A DNA stretch of 64,000 nucleotides, taken from positions 248,001-312,000 of the forward strand of contig NZ_JRHO01000009.1 in assembly GCF_000765475.1 (NCBI RefSeq), in the 5' to 3' direction. The translations under genes were made by a program, and so were the position numbers. Source of the DNA: Methanococcoides methylutens. Lineage in GTDB: Archaea > Halobacteriota > Methanosarcinia > Methanosarcinales > Methanosarcinaceae. The notes under the pieces are model-generated. The model did not search any database, was not told the DNA's origin, and saw only the letters and a program-made list of their open reading frames with translations. Below, piece after piece: positions 9,917 through 19,481 of the stretch (positions within the stretch are counted from its first letter, which is position 1; the number at the start of each line of letters is the position of its first letter).

Positions 9917-10852
9917 TCATGCAATGGATGCGATCTCTTCCCTTGCTTTTTTGGCTTCCTCATTATCAGGTTCAAGCTCAAGCAGGAGTTCATAGGTTTT
10001 CAGTGCATCAGCGATGTTGTCTTCCTGTACGCAAAGTTCAGCGGCATTGGCAAGTATCTCCTTTGCTTCTTCTTTGTGGCCAAGCTTGTATAGCAATTTC
10101 CCTCTCTGTCTCCAGAGGTCCACGTTGGTAACATCTATTTCAATGGCGCTCTCGATCGCATTCAGTGCATCCATGTATGCATCCGGACTATTGGTAACGA
10201 GTGCTTTCATCTCCCATATCTCGGCAGCTGTAAGGAAACACTCCAGTGCATCCTTTGTTTGTCCGAGTCTTCGATGTGCCACTCCTTTTATGAATATAGG
10301 TTCAGTAGCATCTTCCATCAGATCTATTGCAGAATCCAGTGCGCTGATTGCTGCGCCATATCTTTCTAAGTTGAAAAAGACCATTGCCTTGTTGTACCAT
10401 GTATGTCCCATATCAGGCTTAAGCTCTATGGCATGATCAAAGTTTGCGATCGCCTCATCCGCATTTCCCATTTCCGCAAGAATGCTGCCTCTTAAGAAGT
10501 AAGCATCAGCATCATCGGCAGCGATCTCGGCAAGTTTGTTGAATGTCTCAAGTGCACTTGCAAGGTCTCCCTTTGTAGCAAGGATATTGCCTTTGAGTTT
10601 AAGCACTTCTGCGTCGTCACCCAGTTTAAGCGCCTCTTCGGTAGCTTCAATGGCTTCATCAAGAAGGTGAAGTCCAAAGAGGATCTGTCCTTTAATGAGC
10701 CATGCTACTGTGGGGTCCGGGGCGTGTTGGATAGCCTGTTCCACAACATCCAGCGCCTGCTCATGCTGGCTTTCCCTGCACAGAAGACGTACTTTGTTAA
10801 GCAGGAAATCTGCTAGTTCCTGTGGTGACATATTGTCTTGGTTCTCAGACAT
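9917..10852 (-). CDS. Tetratricopeptide repeat protein
   Basis: About 311 residues built of at least seven 34-residue TPR units, recognisable by repeated patterns such as WLIKGQILFGLHLLDEAIEATEEAL, YFLRGSILAEMGNADEAIANFDHAIEL and WYNKAMVFFNLERYGAAISALDSAIDL. There is no signal peptide or membrane segment, so it should be cytoplasmic. TPR proteins are protein-binding scaffolds; no partner is evident. Start is ATG 10852; a TTG three codons upstream is possible. It is followed by the PiT gene on the same strand after 75 bases. Confidence 0.85.
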   Translation of the reverse strand: MSENQDNMSPQELADFLLNKVRLLCRESQHEQALDVVEQAIQHAPDPTVAWLIKGQILFGLHLLDEAIEATEEALKLGDDAEVLKLKGNILATKGDLASALETFNKLAEIAADDADAYFLRGSILAEMGNADEAIANFDHAIELKPDMGHTWYNKAMVFFNLERYGAAISALDSAIDLMEDATEPIFIKGVAHRRLGQTKDALECFLTAAEIWEMKALVTNSPDAYMDALNAIESAIEIDVTNVDLWRQRGKLLYKLGHKEEAKEILANAAELCVQEDNIADALKTYELLLELEPDNEEAKKAREEIASIA

Positions 10853-10895
10853 AATGCCCAATTGTATCGTACCATTTTAATGTCTTGCGGAAAGC

Positions 10896-12116
10896 TTACA
10901 AAAAAGAGTCCAGTGTTCTCTGGAAACGGACGTCTGAAAGCATTTTGGTCTTAGCTTTCCATTCCGGTGCAGGCGTACGGACACGCTTCGCCATATCATC
11001 AAGCGCCTCCTCGATTGTCTCGAAGGTGCGGGGGATAGAGGACATTGCATTTCGGGCAGCTTCCCTGACTACCCAGACACCAAGTGGTGCCCAGTACTCA
11101 GGTGTGATCTCCCTTATCATGAAAACCGATGCCTGTCTGCAAACGTCTTCCATATATTCTAGGGCAGCGATGCGGGCTGCATAGTAACCACCTGCAAGGT
11201 TCGAGTATCCCTTCTTGCCATTGATGTCTTCCATGTCCTGTCCTATCCAGGAGGATCCTCCTGACCAGACCGACCGTTTCATCCAGATCTCCAGAAGCTC
11301 GAAGGAGTACACTCTTGGAACGAGCATTATCTCAAAATAGTTGCCGAAGCATCCGCCACTGAACACGGATATCTCACTGACCAGTGGCATGTCCCGGACG
11401 CGCTCGATGATATCTTTTCCTGCCATATCATCGGTTGCTGTTATGGCCCATCGTGTGGGTACGAGCTTGCGCTGTTGTCCCAGAAGGCCGATTGAAAGCA
11501 GCCTTGTGATGTGTTCGGTAGGTATGTCGCTCCTGAAAAGTTCGCATATGGCATCCTTTGCAAGTGCATCGGTATCATATGCCAGGTAGTCAACCTTCTT
11601 CGGGACCTTCGGGTTCTCTGCTATATCGAAGTCCTTTACCGCTCCGGATGGTCCCATTGGTGTCAGGACACTGTCAAACTTCAGTTTTTGTTGAAGGGGT
11701 TTCGTGAACCATGCTTCTGTGTCCACCGGTGACCTGGATAGGGCCAGCTCCTGTGATTTTTCCAGCAATTTGTGTGGCTTCATCGCATCTTTTATATTGA
11801 TGGTGGTGTTTGCCCTGACAAGCTGGCAGCGGGCGGAGATCACGTCCTGGATATCCATGGATAACCACTCTTTTGGATCTTCAAGTGCCATGGCGTCCTT
11901 TGCATCCACTTGGGGTGGAATCATCGGACCTGCTTTCACCTGGGGATAGCCGTATCTTCCCACAAAAACAGCTGGTGGGGATGCACCAAAAACAGAACCG
12001 TCGGCCGAGATCGTCGCTGTGGTATTCTCGGCTGACCTGAATTTTTCAAGGATTGGACATAGGGGTCGCCCGCAAAGTCCTTTTCCCTTACATTTAATAC
12101 AAAGGCTTTTGCTCAA
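10896..12116 (-). CDS. Archaeal DNA repair protein NreA family
   Basis: A 406-residue protein. An N-terminal zinc-finger-like CIKCKGKGLCGRPLCP is followed by the conserved PPAVFVGRYGYPQVKAGPM block of the Nre family, and the C-terminus QRTLDSFL fits a PCNA-interacting (PIP) peptide. Nre proteins are linked to repair of damage such as that caused by mitomycin C in haloarchaea, acting with PCNA. The start is a TTG at 12116 that overlaps the TGA of the upstream regulator gene, so translation is probably coupled. Confidence 0.88.
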   Translation of the reverse strand: MSKSLCIKCKGKGLCGRPLCPILEKFRSAENTTATISADGSVFGASPPAVFVGRYGYPQVKAGPMIPPQVDAKDAMALEDPKEWLSMDIQDVISARCQLVRANTTINIKDAMKPHKLLEKSQELALSRSPVDTEAWFTKPLQQKLKFDSVLTPMGPSGAVKDFDIAENPKVPKKVDYLAYDTDALAKDAICELFRSDIPTEHITRLLSIGLLGQQRKLVPTRWAITATDDMAGKDIIERVRDMPLVSEISVFSGGCFGNYFEIMLVPRVYSFELLEIWMKRSVWSGGSSWIGQDMEDINGKKGYSNLAGGYYAARIAALEYMEDVCRQASVFMIREITPEYWAPLGVWVVREAARNAMSSIPRTFETIEEALDDMAKRVRTPAPEWKAKTKMLSDVRFQRTLDSFL

Positions 12117-12475
12117 TCTTCCTCGTCACTTTTGCAAAGGATGCAGTATTCTGCTCCGGGTACATTTTTGTATAGCCAACCTGAACGCTGTACGAACTTG
12201 CATACATTGCACATCCCTTCGGTCAGTACCTTGTCAGAGGATCCATTCACAAGTTTTGTAGCAAATGTTCTTATCTCTTCCAATGTCTCGTCTGAAAAAC
12301 CAACCTCTGCTCCTCTTTTCGCACTGACGTACTGGGAGACGGCTGCTCTTGAAAGGCCTAATATGTCTGCAACTTGTTGTTGGGTGCATCCATGATCGAT
12401 CATCATGGAACGTGCAAGTTCGGCACGTATGGCAGGCAATACTTTCTGTACCATTATCTCGCAGGTAGGTTTCAT
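12113..12475 (-). CDS. XRE-type helix-turn-helix regulator with C-terminal cysteine motif
   Basis: About 120 residues. The N-terminal half contains a clear helix-turn-helix, GCTQQQVADILGLSRAAVSQYV, preceded by LPAIRAELARSMM; the C-terminal part has CNVCKFVQ and CILCKSDEED, two CxxC pairs that probably bind zinc. This matches the archaeal predicted-regulator family of COG2522 type. ATG 12475 is chosen because AAAGGA precedes it; the frame is open 35 codons further up. It is followed directly by nreA with a four-base overlap, which suggests that it is cotranscribed with, and may control, a repair operon. Confidence 0.8.
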   Translation of the reverse strand: MKPTCEIMVQKVLPAIRAELARSMMIDHGCTQQQVADILGLSRAAVSQYVSAKRGAEVGFSDETLEEIRTFATKLVNGSSDKVLTEGMCNVCKFVQRSGWLYKNVPGAEYCILCKSDEED

Positions 12476-12655
12476 AATTATAGTTCCTTTTTTCGTACTA
12501 TATGTTTTTTTTGTCAGGCGTTCAAGTTTGAGCATTTCAGCTTTATGGGTGGATGCCTTCAAATTTAAAAAAGGAAACATGGCAATTTTGTATGGCCATG
12601 TTATGTATTCGAAAAGTTAAATGAGTTGATGATGCACAATGTGCATATTCACTGA

Positions 12656-12964
12656 TCAGTCTTTGATCTGTTCCGGAGAGAAACCTTTCTGGACAAGGAC
12701 TTCCTTCATGCGGGTCAGATGGTTGCCCTGTAGTTCAACGGCACTTCCTTTTACAGTTCCACCACATGCGAACTTTGATTTAAGGTATGTGGATAGCTCA
12801 TGTAGGTCGATCTCGTTCGCATCGAATCCTTCCACAACTGTAACTTCTTTACCGTACCGTCTTCTGTTCACTTTCACTGTAATTCGCTGTTGCTCTTTTG
12901 CCACTTCTTCGCATATACATAGCTCTGATGGCAAACCGCAAACCGGGCACATTTCTGAACTCAT
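12656..12964 (-). CDS. Translation initiation factor aIF1 (SUI1 family)
   Basis: A 102-residue SUI1-fold protein. An N-terminal [13 protein letters not shown] zinc ribbon is followed by [43 protein letters not shown] and the terminal VLVQKGF, all standard eIF1/SUI1 positions. aIF1 binds the small ribosomal subunit and controls start-codon selection. It is divergent from the DUF192 gene, with about 80 bases between them holding promoters for both. Confidence 0.93.
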   Translation of the reverse strand: MSSEMCPVCGLPSELCICEEVAKEQQRITVKVNRRRYGKEVTVVEGFDANEIDLHELSTYLKSKFACGGTVKGSAVELQGNHLTRMKEVLVQKGFSPEQIKD

Positions 12965-13035
12965 CTTCTGGTATTTCCTCCGATTATTTACTCACCTGTA
13001 TACTACTTATATAAATTATAAACAGATATTGTATC

Positions 13036-13398
13036 TTGTCAACTATGCTATTAAAATCTAATGGTTATACAATCGCATCGGATGTTGAATATGCTAAAAG
13101 CATGTTCAGTCAGTCAAAGGGCCTGATGTTCAGAAGCTCTGTTCCGGATAGCTATGCTATGATCTTTGTTCTCTCTTCTCCAAAGAAGATCTCCCTGCAT
13201 ATGCTTTTTGTTCCTTTTCCTCTTGACGTTCTATTCCTGAATGAAGATAAAATAATAGTGAAGACAACTTATCTTCGACCCTGGGTGGGTATGGGGGACT
13301 CCGGTGAAAAAGTAAAGTACATAATAGAGCTTCCTGCAGGCACAGTTTCCCGTTCGGATCTTTCGGTTGGCGATCAGGTTATGTTCGATGAACTCTGA
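13036..13398 (+). CDS. DUF192 family protein
   Basis: A 120-residue (or 117) protein with the DUF192 signatures SQSKGLMFRSSVPDSYAMIFVL, KKISLHMLFVPFPLDVLFLNED and IIELPAGTVSRSDLSVGDQV. DUF192 proteins are small single-domain proteins of unknown function, often exported in bacteria; this copy has no signal peptide. A TATA-like CTTATATAAATT at about 13008-13019 lies close to 25 bases upstream of a TTG at 13036, which would make that a leaderless start; ATG 13045 is the alternative and no Shine-Dalgarno decides it. Confidence 0.8.
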   Translation: MSTMLLKSNGYTIASDVEYAKSMFSQSKGLMFRSSVPDSYAMIFVLSSPKKISLHMLFVPFPLDVLFLNEDKIIVKTTYLRPWVGMGDSGEKVKYIIELPAGTVSRSDLSVGDQVMFDEL

Positions 13399-13482
13399 AA
13401 CTGTTATTACCGTTGGAAATCTTTATCTAATCTATGGTTTATTTAAGCCTAAATCATACTCCTTATATAATGAGGCGCACAA

Positions 13483-15630
13483 ATGTTACCGGAAAATGAC
13501 CTGAAGATCATAACAGAAGAGATGGGCAGAGAACCAAACCTTGTTGAACAGGGATGCTTTTTGAACCTATGGAGTGAACATTGCTCCTACCGTTCCAGTG
13601 CTCCTTTGCTGAAGACCTTTACAACTGTTGGCGACCGTGTGATAATAGGACCTGGTGATGATGCCGCAATTATCCGTTTTGGTGATGGCTGGGTACTTGC
13701 TATTGGTATGGAAAGCCACAACCATCCTTCATATGTGGACCCTTACAACGGCTCTGCAACTGGTGTTGGTGGTATTGTGCGTGATATCATTTCCATGGGT
13801 GCAAGACCTATCGCACTGATGGATCCTCTTTATTTCGGTTCGCTGGACACTCCTAAGAACCTCTACCTCTTTGAGCATATCGTGGAAGGCATTGCAGGAT
13901 ACGGTAACTGTATCGGTGTTCCTGTCGTCAGGGGAGAAGCATATTTTGACGAGACCTACAGTGGAAATCCACTTGTCAACGTCGTCTGTGTTGGCCTTGC
14001 CCGCGAGGAGAACATCGTTACCGCCTGTGCACAGAAGGCAGGCAACAAACTGGTCCTTGTGGGTTCCACCACAGGACGCGATGGTCTTGGTGGCGCATCG
14101 TTCGCTTCCCGTGACCTCTCTGAAGAAGCAGAGGCAGAAGACCGTCCAAGCATCCAGATTGGCGATCCTTTCACCGAAAAGCTCCTCATCGAGGCAACCC
14201 TTGAGGCAATAGGTACCGGTCATGTGCTTTCATGCAGGGACCTTGGTGCTGCAGGTCTTGCAGGTGCAAGTTCTGAAATGGCATCCAAAGGCGATCTGGG
14301 AATGCGCCTGGTGGCTGACAATGTGGTACTTCGCGAGTCCGGAATGACTCCTTATGAGATCATGATCTCCGAGTCCCAGGAACGTATCCTCTTTGAGGTC
14401 GAGCCTGAGAACGTGGATGAGCTTCTTGATATCGCAAAGAAGTATGACCTTCACGCCAGCATGATCGGTGAGCTTACAGAGCGTCTCTATTACACCGTCG
14501 AGTTCGAAGGTGAGGTCGTTGCAGATATGCCTGTCAAGCTTCTCACAGAAGGTGCACCTACCTTTGAGCGCCCATCAACAGCTCCTCAGGAACGCGATAT
14601 AGGGGACAAGCCGGAACTTCCAGCTGACCTGAAACAGGCAGTAATTGACATTCTTTCATCTCATAACATTGCATCAAAGGACTGGATATACAGGCAGTAC
14701 GACCATGAGGTCCAGATCCGTACCGTTGAAAAACCCGGTTCAGATGCAGGAGTCCTTCGCATTGCAGATGGCAAGGGTCTTGCAATGTCCTGTGGTTGCA
14801 ATCCGGGACACACCCTTCTTGATCCGTATGAAGGCGGAAAAGGAACCCTCATTGAGAACAGCATGAACCTTGCTGTAAAAGGTGCACAGGGTATAGCCCT
14901 TGTGGACTGTCTCAACTTCGGTAACCCTGAAAGACCTGACATCTACTGGCAGTTCAAGCAGGCGATCCTCGGTCTGGGTGACGCTGCAAGGGACCTTTCC
15001 ATACCGGTTGTCGGAGGTAATGTTTCCCTCTACAATGAGAGTGGTGAATACGGTACAGCTATCGTGCCAACACCATCCATCGGTCTTATCGGAATAACCG
15101 ATGACATTGGAAACGTCCCTGGTTCTTTCTTTGAAGAGGAAGGCAGTTCTGTGATCCTCGTGGGAAGCACCTTTGATGAACTGGGCGGTTCGGAATATTA
15201 TAAAATAAAAGGACTCAGGAGCAATGGTCTTGCACCAAAGGTACGTGAAGACGCTCCAAAGATAGTAGACTCCATCATAAATGTCATCAGAAGTGGAAAT
15301 GTCGTAGCAGCTCATGACGTGTCTGCCGGTGGACTTGCAGCAGCTCTTGCTGAAATGTGCAATGAAATTGGTGCAAACATCGACATCACAGATATCTGTG
15401 AAGATCTCAGGCCTGATGATATCCTGTTCTCAGAATCCCATGCAAGGGCTCTTCTTGTGACCTCTGAGAAAGACAAGGTTGTCGAAATGCTTGGTGATAT
15501 CCCATATTCCGTCATCGGTAATGTTGGCGGAGATGACTTACGTATAAAGGGAAGGGAATTTGACATATCTCTTTCCCTGAAAGAGATTGCAGAAGCAAGG
15601 GCAAGTCTCACAAGATTGATGATGGAATAA
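13483..15630 (+). CDS. purL: Phosphoribosylformylglycinamidine synthase subunit PurL
   Basis: A 715-residue synthetase subunit that converts FGAR to FGAM using ATP and ammonia supplied by PurQ. Visible features: [19 protein letters not shown] at the N-terminus, [44 protein letters not shown], the [18 protein letters not shown] motif, a second pseudo-symmetric half with [17 protein letters not shown] and [14 protein letters not shown], and a final [15 protein letters not shown]. Length is that of the small bacterial/archaeal PurL working with separate PurQ and PurS. A TATA element lies about 20 bases upstream and GAGG precedes the ATG. Confidence 0.96.
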   Translation: MLPENDLKIITEEMGREPNLVEQGCFLNLWSEHCSYRSSAPLLKTFTTVGDRVIIGPGDDAAIIRFGDGWVLAIGMESHNHPSYVDPYNGSATGVGGIVRDIISMGARPIALMDPLYFGSLDTPKNLYLFEHIVEGIAGYGNCIGVPVVRGEAYFDETYSGNPLVNVVCVGLAREENIVTACAQKAGNKLVLVGSTTGRDGLGGASFASRDLSEEAEAEDRPSIQIGDPFTEKLLIEATLEAIGTGHVLSCRDLGAAGLAGASSEMASKGDLGMRLVADNVVLRESGMTPYEIMISESQERILFEVEPENVDELLDIAKKYDLHASMIGELTERLYYTVEFEGEVVADMPVKLLTEGAPTFERPSTAPQERDIGDKPELPADLKQAVIDILSSHNIASKDWIYRQYDHEVQIRTVEKPGSDAGVLRIADGKGLAMSCGCNPGHTLLDPYEGGKGTLIENSMNLAVKGAQGIALVDCLNFGNPERPDIYWQFKQAILGLGDAARDLSIPVVGGNVSLYNESGEYGTAIVPTPSIGLIGITDDIGNVPGSFFEEEGSSVILVGSTFDELGGSEYYKIKGLRSNGLAPKVREDAPKIVDSIINVIRSGNVVAAHDVSAGGLAAALAEMCNEIGANIDITDICEDLRPDDILFSESHARALLVTSEKDKVVEMLGDIPYSVIGNVGGDDLRIKGREFDISLSLKEIAEARASLTRLMME

Positions 15631-15789
15631 TCTTCATTATCATCTTTCTCTTTATTTTTCATTTTTTCAAACTCAATTGCTCTATTGTGCCTATATATAC
15701 TACTTCTTGTTACCTTTATTCTTCACAACTCTTTCTATGACAAAAGTTTTATAATTAAAATGACATTAATTTTTGCATGAGGTCTGATC

Positions 15790-17940
15790 GTGCTTCTTCG
15801 GCATAAAACTTTGCTTGTGGTAGGGCTCATGTTTATTTTTCTGATCCTTGCTATTACTGGGGTTTCCCAATTCATTGTAAAGGGAAGTTATATTGAATTG
15901 GAGCAACAGCAGGCACTTAAAGATGCTAACGGGATGAGGGTGCTCATTGAGTCTGATCTGAAGTCATTAGGGGTATTAAATGTTGATTATGCTATCTGGG
16001 ATGATTCCTATGAATTTATTGTATCTCGTGATGAAGAATATGCTAAATCTAATTTGATCACAGAAACTTTTGAGAGCAATCGGCTTGATCTACTTGTTTA
16101 TGTTGATTCTTCCGGGGAGATGGTTTATGGGGCAATGTATGATGAAAATAATGGATTGAATGTATTATCTGGTAGCTTGCCGGAGTTCCTGTCATTTTCA
16201 AATTGTTTGACCGCCCCTACTGATCCAAATTGTATTTCCTCCGGGTTTGTCAATTTGGAGGGGGGACTATTGCTCATCTCTTCGTGTCCAATAAAAAAAA
16301 GTAATGGTGATGGTCCAGTTCGTGGAACTTTGTTCATGGGTCGTTTCTTAGACTCTGATGAACTATACTATCTTTCAGAAGGTACAGGTATTTCAATAGA
16401 TCTGCTATCTCCAAACGATCCACAGCTACCTCCGGGAATTTGGAATGAAGATTCTTCTGGCATTTTCATAGAAACTGTTGATGAAGATATGCTTGCAGGC
16501 TATTATTCCATACATGATGTTTTCGGTACTCCGGCAATGGTTGCCAAAACGAGGACTCCTCGTTCAATTACAAAACAGGGATCTGAAACACTATACTATT
16601 TTATTCTGTTACTTCTCTTTGTGGGGTTTGCACTTGGATTTTATCTTATGTTCTTTTTGGATTCTACCGTGCTTAGGCGTATATCAATTATTAGTGATGA
16701 TGTACAATCCATTGGAAAAAGTAAGGATTTTTCTTCTCGTCTGCATATGGGGGGCAATGATGAACTTTCTCTTTTATCTGATTCCATAAACTTGATGCTG
16801 CAGCAGCTTGAAAGGAAGCACGAATATGTTCTATCGCACAAAGCTAAGGATAGTGCTATCCTGAAAGCTATGCCAGCCATGCTTGTTCAAATGAAGCCTG
16901 ATGGTACTATCATAAGCCGTAATTGTCCACAGTATGGTGATCTGACTTTCCTATCTTCTATGGATATTAACAATATCTATGATATTCTCCCTGAAGATGC
17001 TGCAAAGCTTGCGAGAAGGAGGATACAGGATATTATCAGATCTAAGGAACTCGGATTTGTGGAATACAATTTCCCTTTTGGAGATCGGATACTTAATTTT
17101 GAATCAATACTCCTGGCATATGGTGAAGACGATGTGCTTGCAATAATTATGGATAATTCCCATCGCAAAGATGCGGAATATGCTCTTGTGCAGGCAAAAC
17201 TGCAAGCTGAAGCTGCAAGCCGTACAAAGAGCGAGTTCCTGGCTAATATGAGTCATGAGCTACGCACTCCCTTAAATTCAATTCTTGGCTTTTCAGAGGT
17301 TATGTTGGAGGGCACTTTTGGCGAATTGAATGAAAAACAAAGAAAATATGTGGGGAACATCCATGTTAGTGGTCGCCATCTTCTTGGTATCGTCAATGAT
17401 CTTCTTGACATATCAAAAGTAGAATCCGGAACAATGGACATGTCATATGAAAAAGTTGTTGTATGGGAAGTGATCGGTTATGTCAGGGATCTCATAGATC
17501 CACTTGCAACTAAAAAGAATATTTCTGTTAATGTGAGCGTTGACCCGGAAGACATTTCTATCAATGCTGATAGGGGCAAGCTCATCCAGATTTTAGATAA
17601 CCTCGCGAACAACGCTGTTAAGTTCACACCGGATAACGGGGACATACTATTGAGTGTAAGAATATCTGGTGAATATATTGACTTTTTTGTGAGGGATAAT
17701 GGCATTGGTATTGCTAAGGAAGATATGCGTAGCTTATTTATGCCATTTGTTCAGGTTGATTCATCGACTTCCAGAAAGTTTGGAGGTACTGGTCTTGGTC
17801 TTGCTCTTGTGAAGAAGTTTGCAGAGATGCATAGTGGTTATGTGCAGGTGGAAAGTACGGAAGGGGAAGGAAGCACCTTTACGGTCTCCTTGCCATCCGA
17901 AAGGGAAGTTGGCACATCCTTAAGCAATGAGCAGAAATAA
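15790..17940 (+). CDS. Membrane sensor histidine kinase with CHASE4-like sensor, HAMP and PAS-like regions
   Basis: A 716-residue kinase starting at GTG. One membrane segment at residues 8-28, an extracytoplasmic region to about 260 resembling CHASE4 (ALKDANGMRVL, DYAIWDDSYEFI), a second membrane segment LYYFILLLLFVGFALGFYLMF in two short runs, then HAMP (SIGKSKDFSSRLHMGGNDELSLLSDSIN is the typical end), a PAS-like region, HisKA with the phospho-acceptor His in FLANMSHELRTPLNS, and HATPase with NLANNAVKF (N box), DNGIGI and GGTGLGLALV. No receiver or response regulator is adjacent, so its output is unknown. Confidence 0.9.
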   Translation: MLLRHKTLLVVGLMFIFLILAITGVSQFIVKGSYIELEQQQALKDANGMRVLIESDLKSLGVLNVDYAIWDDSYEFIVSRDEEYAKSNLITETFESNRLDLLVYVDSSGEMVYGAMYDENNGLNVLSGSLPEFLSFSNCLTAPTDPNCISSGFVNLEGGLLLISSCPIKKSNGDGPVRGTLFMGRFLDSDELYYLSEGTGISIDLLSPNDPQLPPGIWNEDSSGIFIETVDEDMLAGYYSIHDVFGTPAMVAKTRTPRSITKQGSETLYYFILLLLFVGFALGFYLMFFLDSTVLRRISIISDDVQSIGKSKDFSSRLHMGGNDELSLLSDSINLMLQQLERKHEYVLSHKAKDSAILKAMPAMLVQMKPDGTIISRNCPQYGDLTFLSSMDINNIYDILPEDAAKLARRRIQDIIRSKELGFVEYNFPFGDRILNFESILLAYGEDDVLAIIMDNSHRKDAEYALVQAKLQAEAASRTKSEFLANMSHELRTPLNSILGFSEVMLEGTFGELNEKQRKYVGNIHVSGRHLLGIVNDLLDISKVESGTMDMSYEKVVVWEVIGYVRDLIDPLATKKNISVNVSVDPEDISINADRGKLIQILDNLANNAVKFTPDNGDILLSVRISGEYIDFFVRDNGIGIAKEDMRSLFMPFVQVDSSTSRKFGGTGLGLALVKKFAEMHSGYVQVESTEGEGSTFTVSLPSEREVGTSLSNEQK

Positions 17941-17945
17941 AAAGC

Positions 17946-19124
17946 TCAGGCGAGCATTGTTATCTGCTCAACACCCTCTATCAGTGAGTCGACTTCTTCT
18001 TCTGTGTTATATAATGCAAAGGATGCCCGAACAGTCCCTTCAACTCCTAGCATGTCAACGGATGGCATTGCACAGTGGTAACCGCTTCGAACACAGATCT
18101 TCCTGGTCTCGTCCAGTATCATGGCAACATCATGCGGGTTCATGCCTTCCACATTGAAAGGGACGACTCCTGTCCTATCCTTTGGTCCGTAAACCTCTAC
18201 GCCTTCGATCTCTGCAAGACGTTTTACAGCATCTGTGGTTAGTTCCTTCTCGTATTTTTCTATATTTTCTACACCTATCTCCTGCACATACTCAACAGCT
18301 CGGCCAAGGCCTATAACTCCCGGGATGTTCGGTGTGCCCGCTTCGAACTTTGAAGGTGAAGGTTCCAGCTCATAACCTTCTGTAGTGACAGCATGGACGG
18401 TGCCTCCGCCAATGTAGGTTGGTTCAAGGGTATCTGGATCCTTGATGCAGAGTATTCCTGTTCCCTGTGGGCCGAGCAGTCCCTTGTGTCCGGGTGTGGC
18501 AAAGAAGTCGCAACCTATCTTTTTGATGTCCACAGGCATATGTCCTGCTGACTGGGACCCGTCCACTAGCACCATTGCACCGTTTTTCTGTGCGACCCGT
18601 GTTATTTTCTCAACATCTCTTATTGAGCCGAATACATTGGATACGTGGTTGACAGAGACGAGCTTTGTCCTGTCAGTAATTGCAGCATCAACATCTTTCG
18701 GGTCCACACATCCTTCTCTGTCGGATCCAACGATGGTGACCTCAACACCTTTTTCTCTTAATCTCATCCAGGGCAGGAGATTGGAATGATGCTCCACAAG
18801 GGTTGTCACAACGTGGTCGCCTGCTTCCCACCGGATACCAAGGGCGACCATGTTGATACTTTCACTTGCATTTTTGGTCAGGACTGTGCTCTCTGGTGTA
18901 GTGTTCAGGAAATCTGCAATTCTGTCCCTTGCATCTTCGTAATTATCAGTAGTTTGCCGGGCTAGCCTGTGAGCTCCACGGCCATGATTTGCTGCGTATT
19001 TGAAGAAGTAATCATTCATGGCATTGACTGCCGGGACAGGCGTCTGGGTTGTAGCGCCATTGTCCAGATAGATCACTTCATCAAGGACGGGGAAATCTTT
19101 GCGTACGGAATGAATGTCATACAT
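17946..19124 (-). CDS. SufS-type cysteine desulfurase
   Basis: A 392-residue class V aminotransferase-fold enzyme. It begins FPVLDEVIYLDNGATTQTP; the PLP lysine is in ATPGHKGLLGPQGTG; the C-terminal active cysteine is in RSGYHCAMP, as in group II (SufS/CsdA) desulfurases, which move sulfur from cysteine onto acceptor proteins. A small CxxC protein gene lies 43 bases upstream on the same strand, and the ycaO-tfuA thioamidation pair is divergent from it. Selenocysteine lyase activity is a possible alternative in this family. Confidence 0.9.
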   Translation of the reverse strand: MYDIHSVRKDFPVLDEVIYLDNGATTQTPVPAVNAMNDYFFKYAANHGRGAHRLARQTTDNYEDARDRIADFLNTTPESTVLTKNASESINMVALGIRWEAGDHVVTTLVEHHSNLLPWMRLREKGVEVTIVGSDREGCVDPKDVDAAITDRTKLVSVNHVSNVFGSIRDVEKITRVAQKNGAMVLVDGSQSAGHMPVDIKKIGCDFFATPGHKGLLGPQGTGILCIKDPDTLEPTYIGGGTVHAVTTEGYELEPSPSKFEAGTPNIPGVIGLGRAVEYVQEIGVENIEKYEKELTTDAVKRLAEIEGVEVYGPKDRTGVVPFNVEGMNPHDVAMILDETRKICVRSGYHCAMPSVDMLGVEGTVRASFALYNTEEEVDSLIEGVEQITMLA

Positions 19125-19167
19125 ACACTTCCTTACGCAAGATAGCTAAAAATATGTTTTGCAGGCG

Positions 19168-19323
19168 TTATTTTGCCAGCATTCCGCCGAGAATGAACTT
19201 GCAAAGTTCCAATTCTTCAGCATTCAGATTTTCAGTGGTTTGGCCACTTACGACTGAATGGTATTTCCCGTTCTCTTCACATCGTCGGCATTCATCACTT
19301 ATTTTCGTGAATTTTCTCATCAT
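19168..19323 (-). CDS. 51-residue CxxC small protein upstream of sufS
   Basis: A short gene with a strong ribosome-binding site: GGAGG lies six bases upstream of tandem ATG codons (19323 and 19320), and the frame ends with TAA at 19168-19170. The product begins MMRKFTKISDECRRCEENG and ends LCKFILGGMLAK; it has a CRRC pair and a third cysteine, suggesting metal or persulfide binding. It precedes the cysteine desulfurase by 43 bases and should be in its operon. I do not recognise the family. A sulfur-acceptor or regulatory role is inference from position only. Confidence 0.7.
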   Translation of the reverse strand: MMRKFTKISDECRRCEENGKYHSVVSGQTTENLNAEELELCKFILGGMLAK

Positions 19324-19481
19324 ATATTTCCTCCTGTCTCTTCAATTGAGTTCTTAAAAATTTAGCCTGTTTGAATTGGCTTAAACATATCATTATGTTT
19401 CTATAATATATAACCATTTTGGATAATGTATTTCTCGGTTTTGTCGCAAGAAATATAAGTTGCAAAAGACTTCCGATTAGC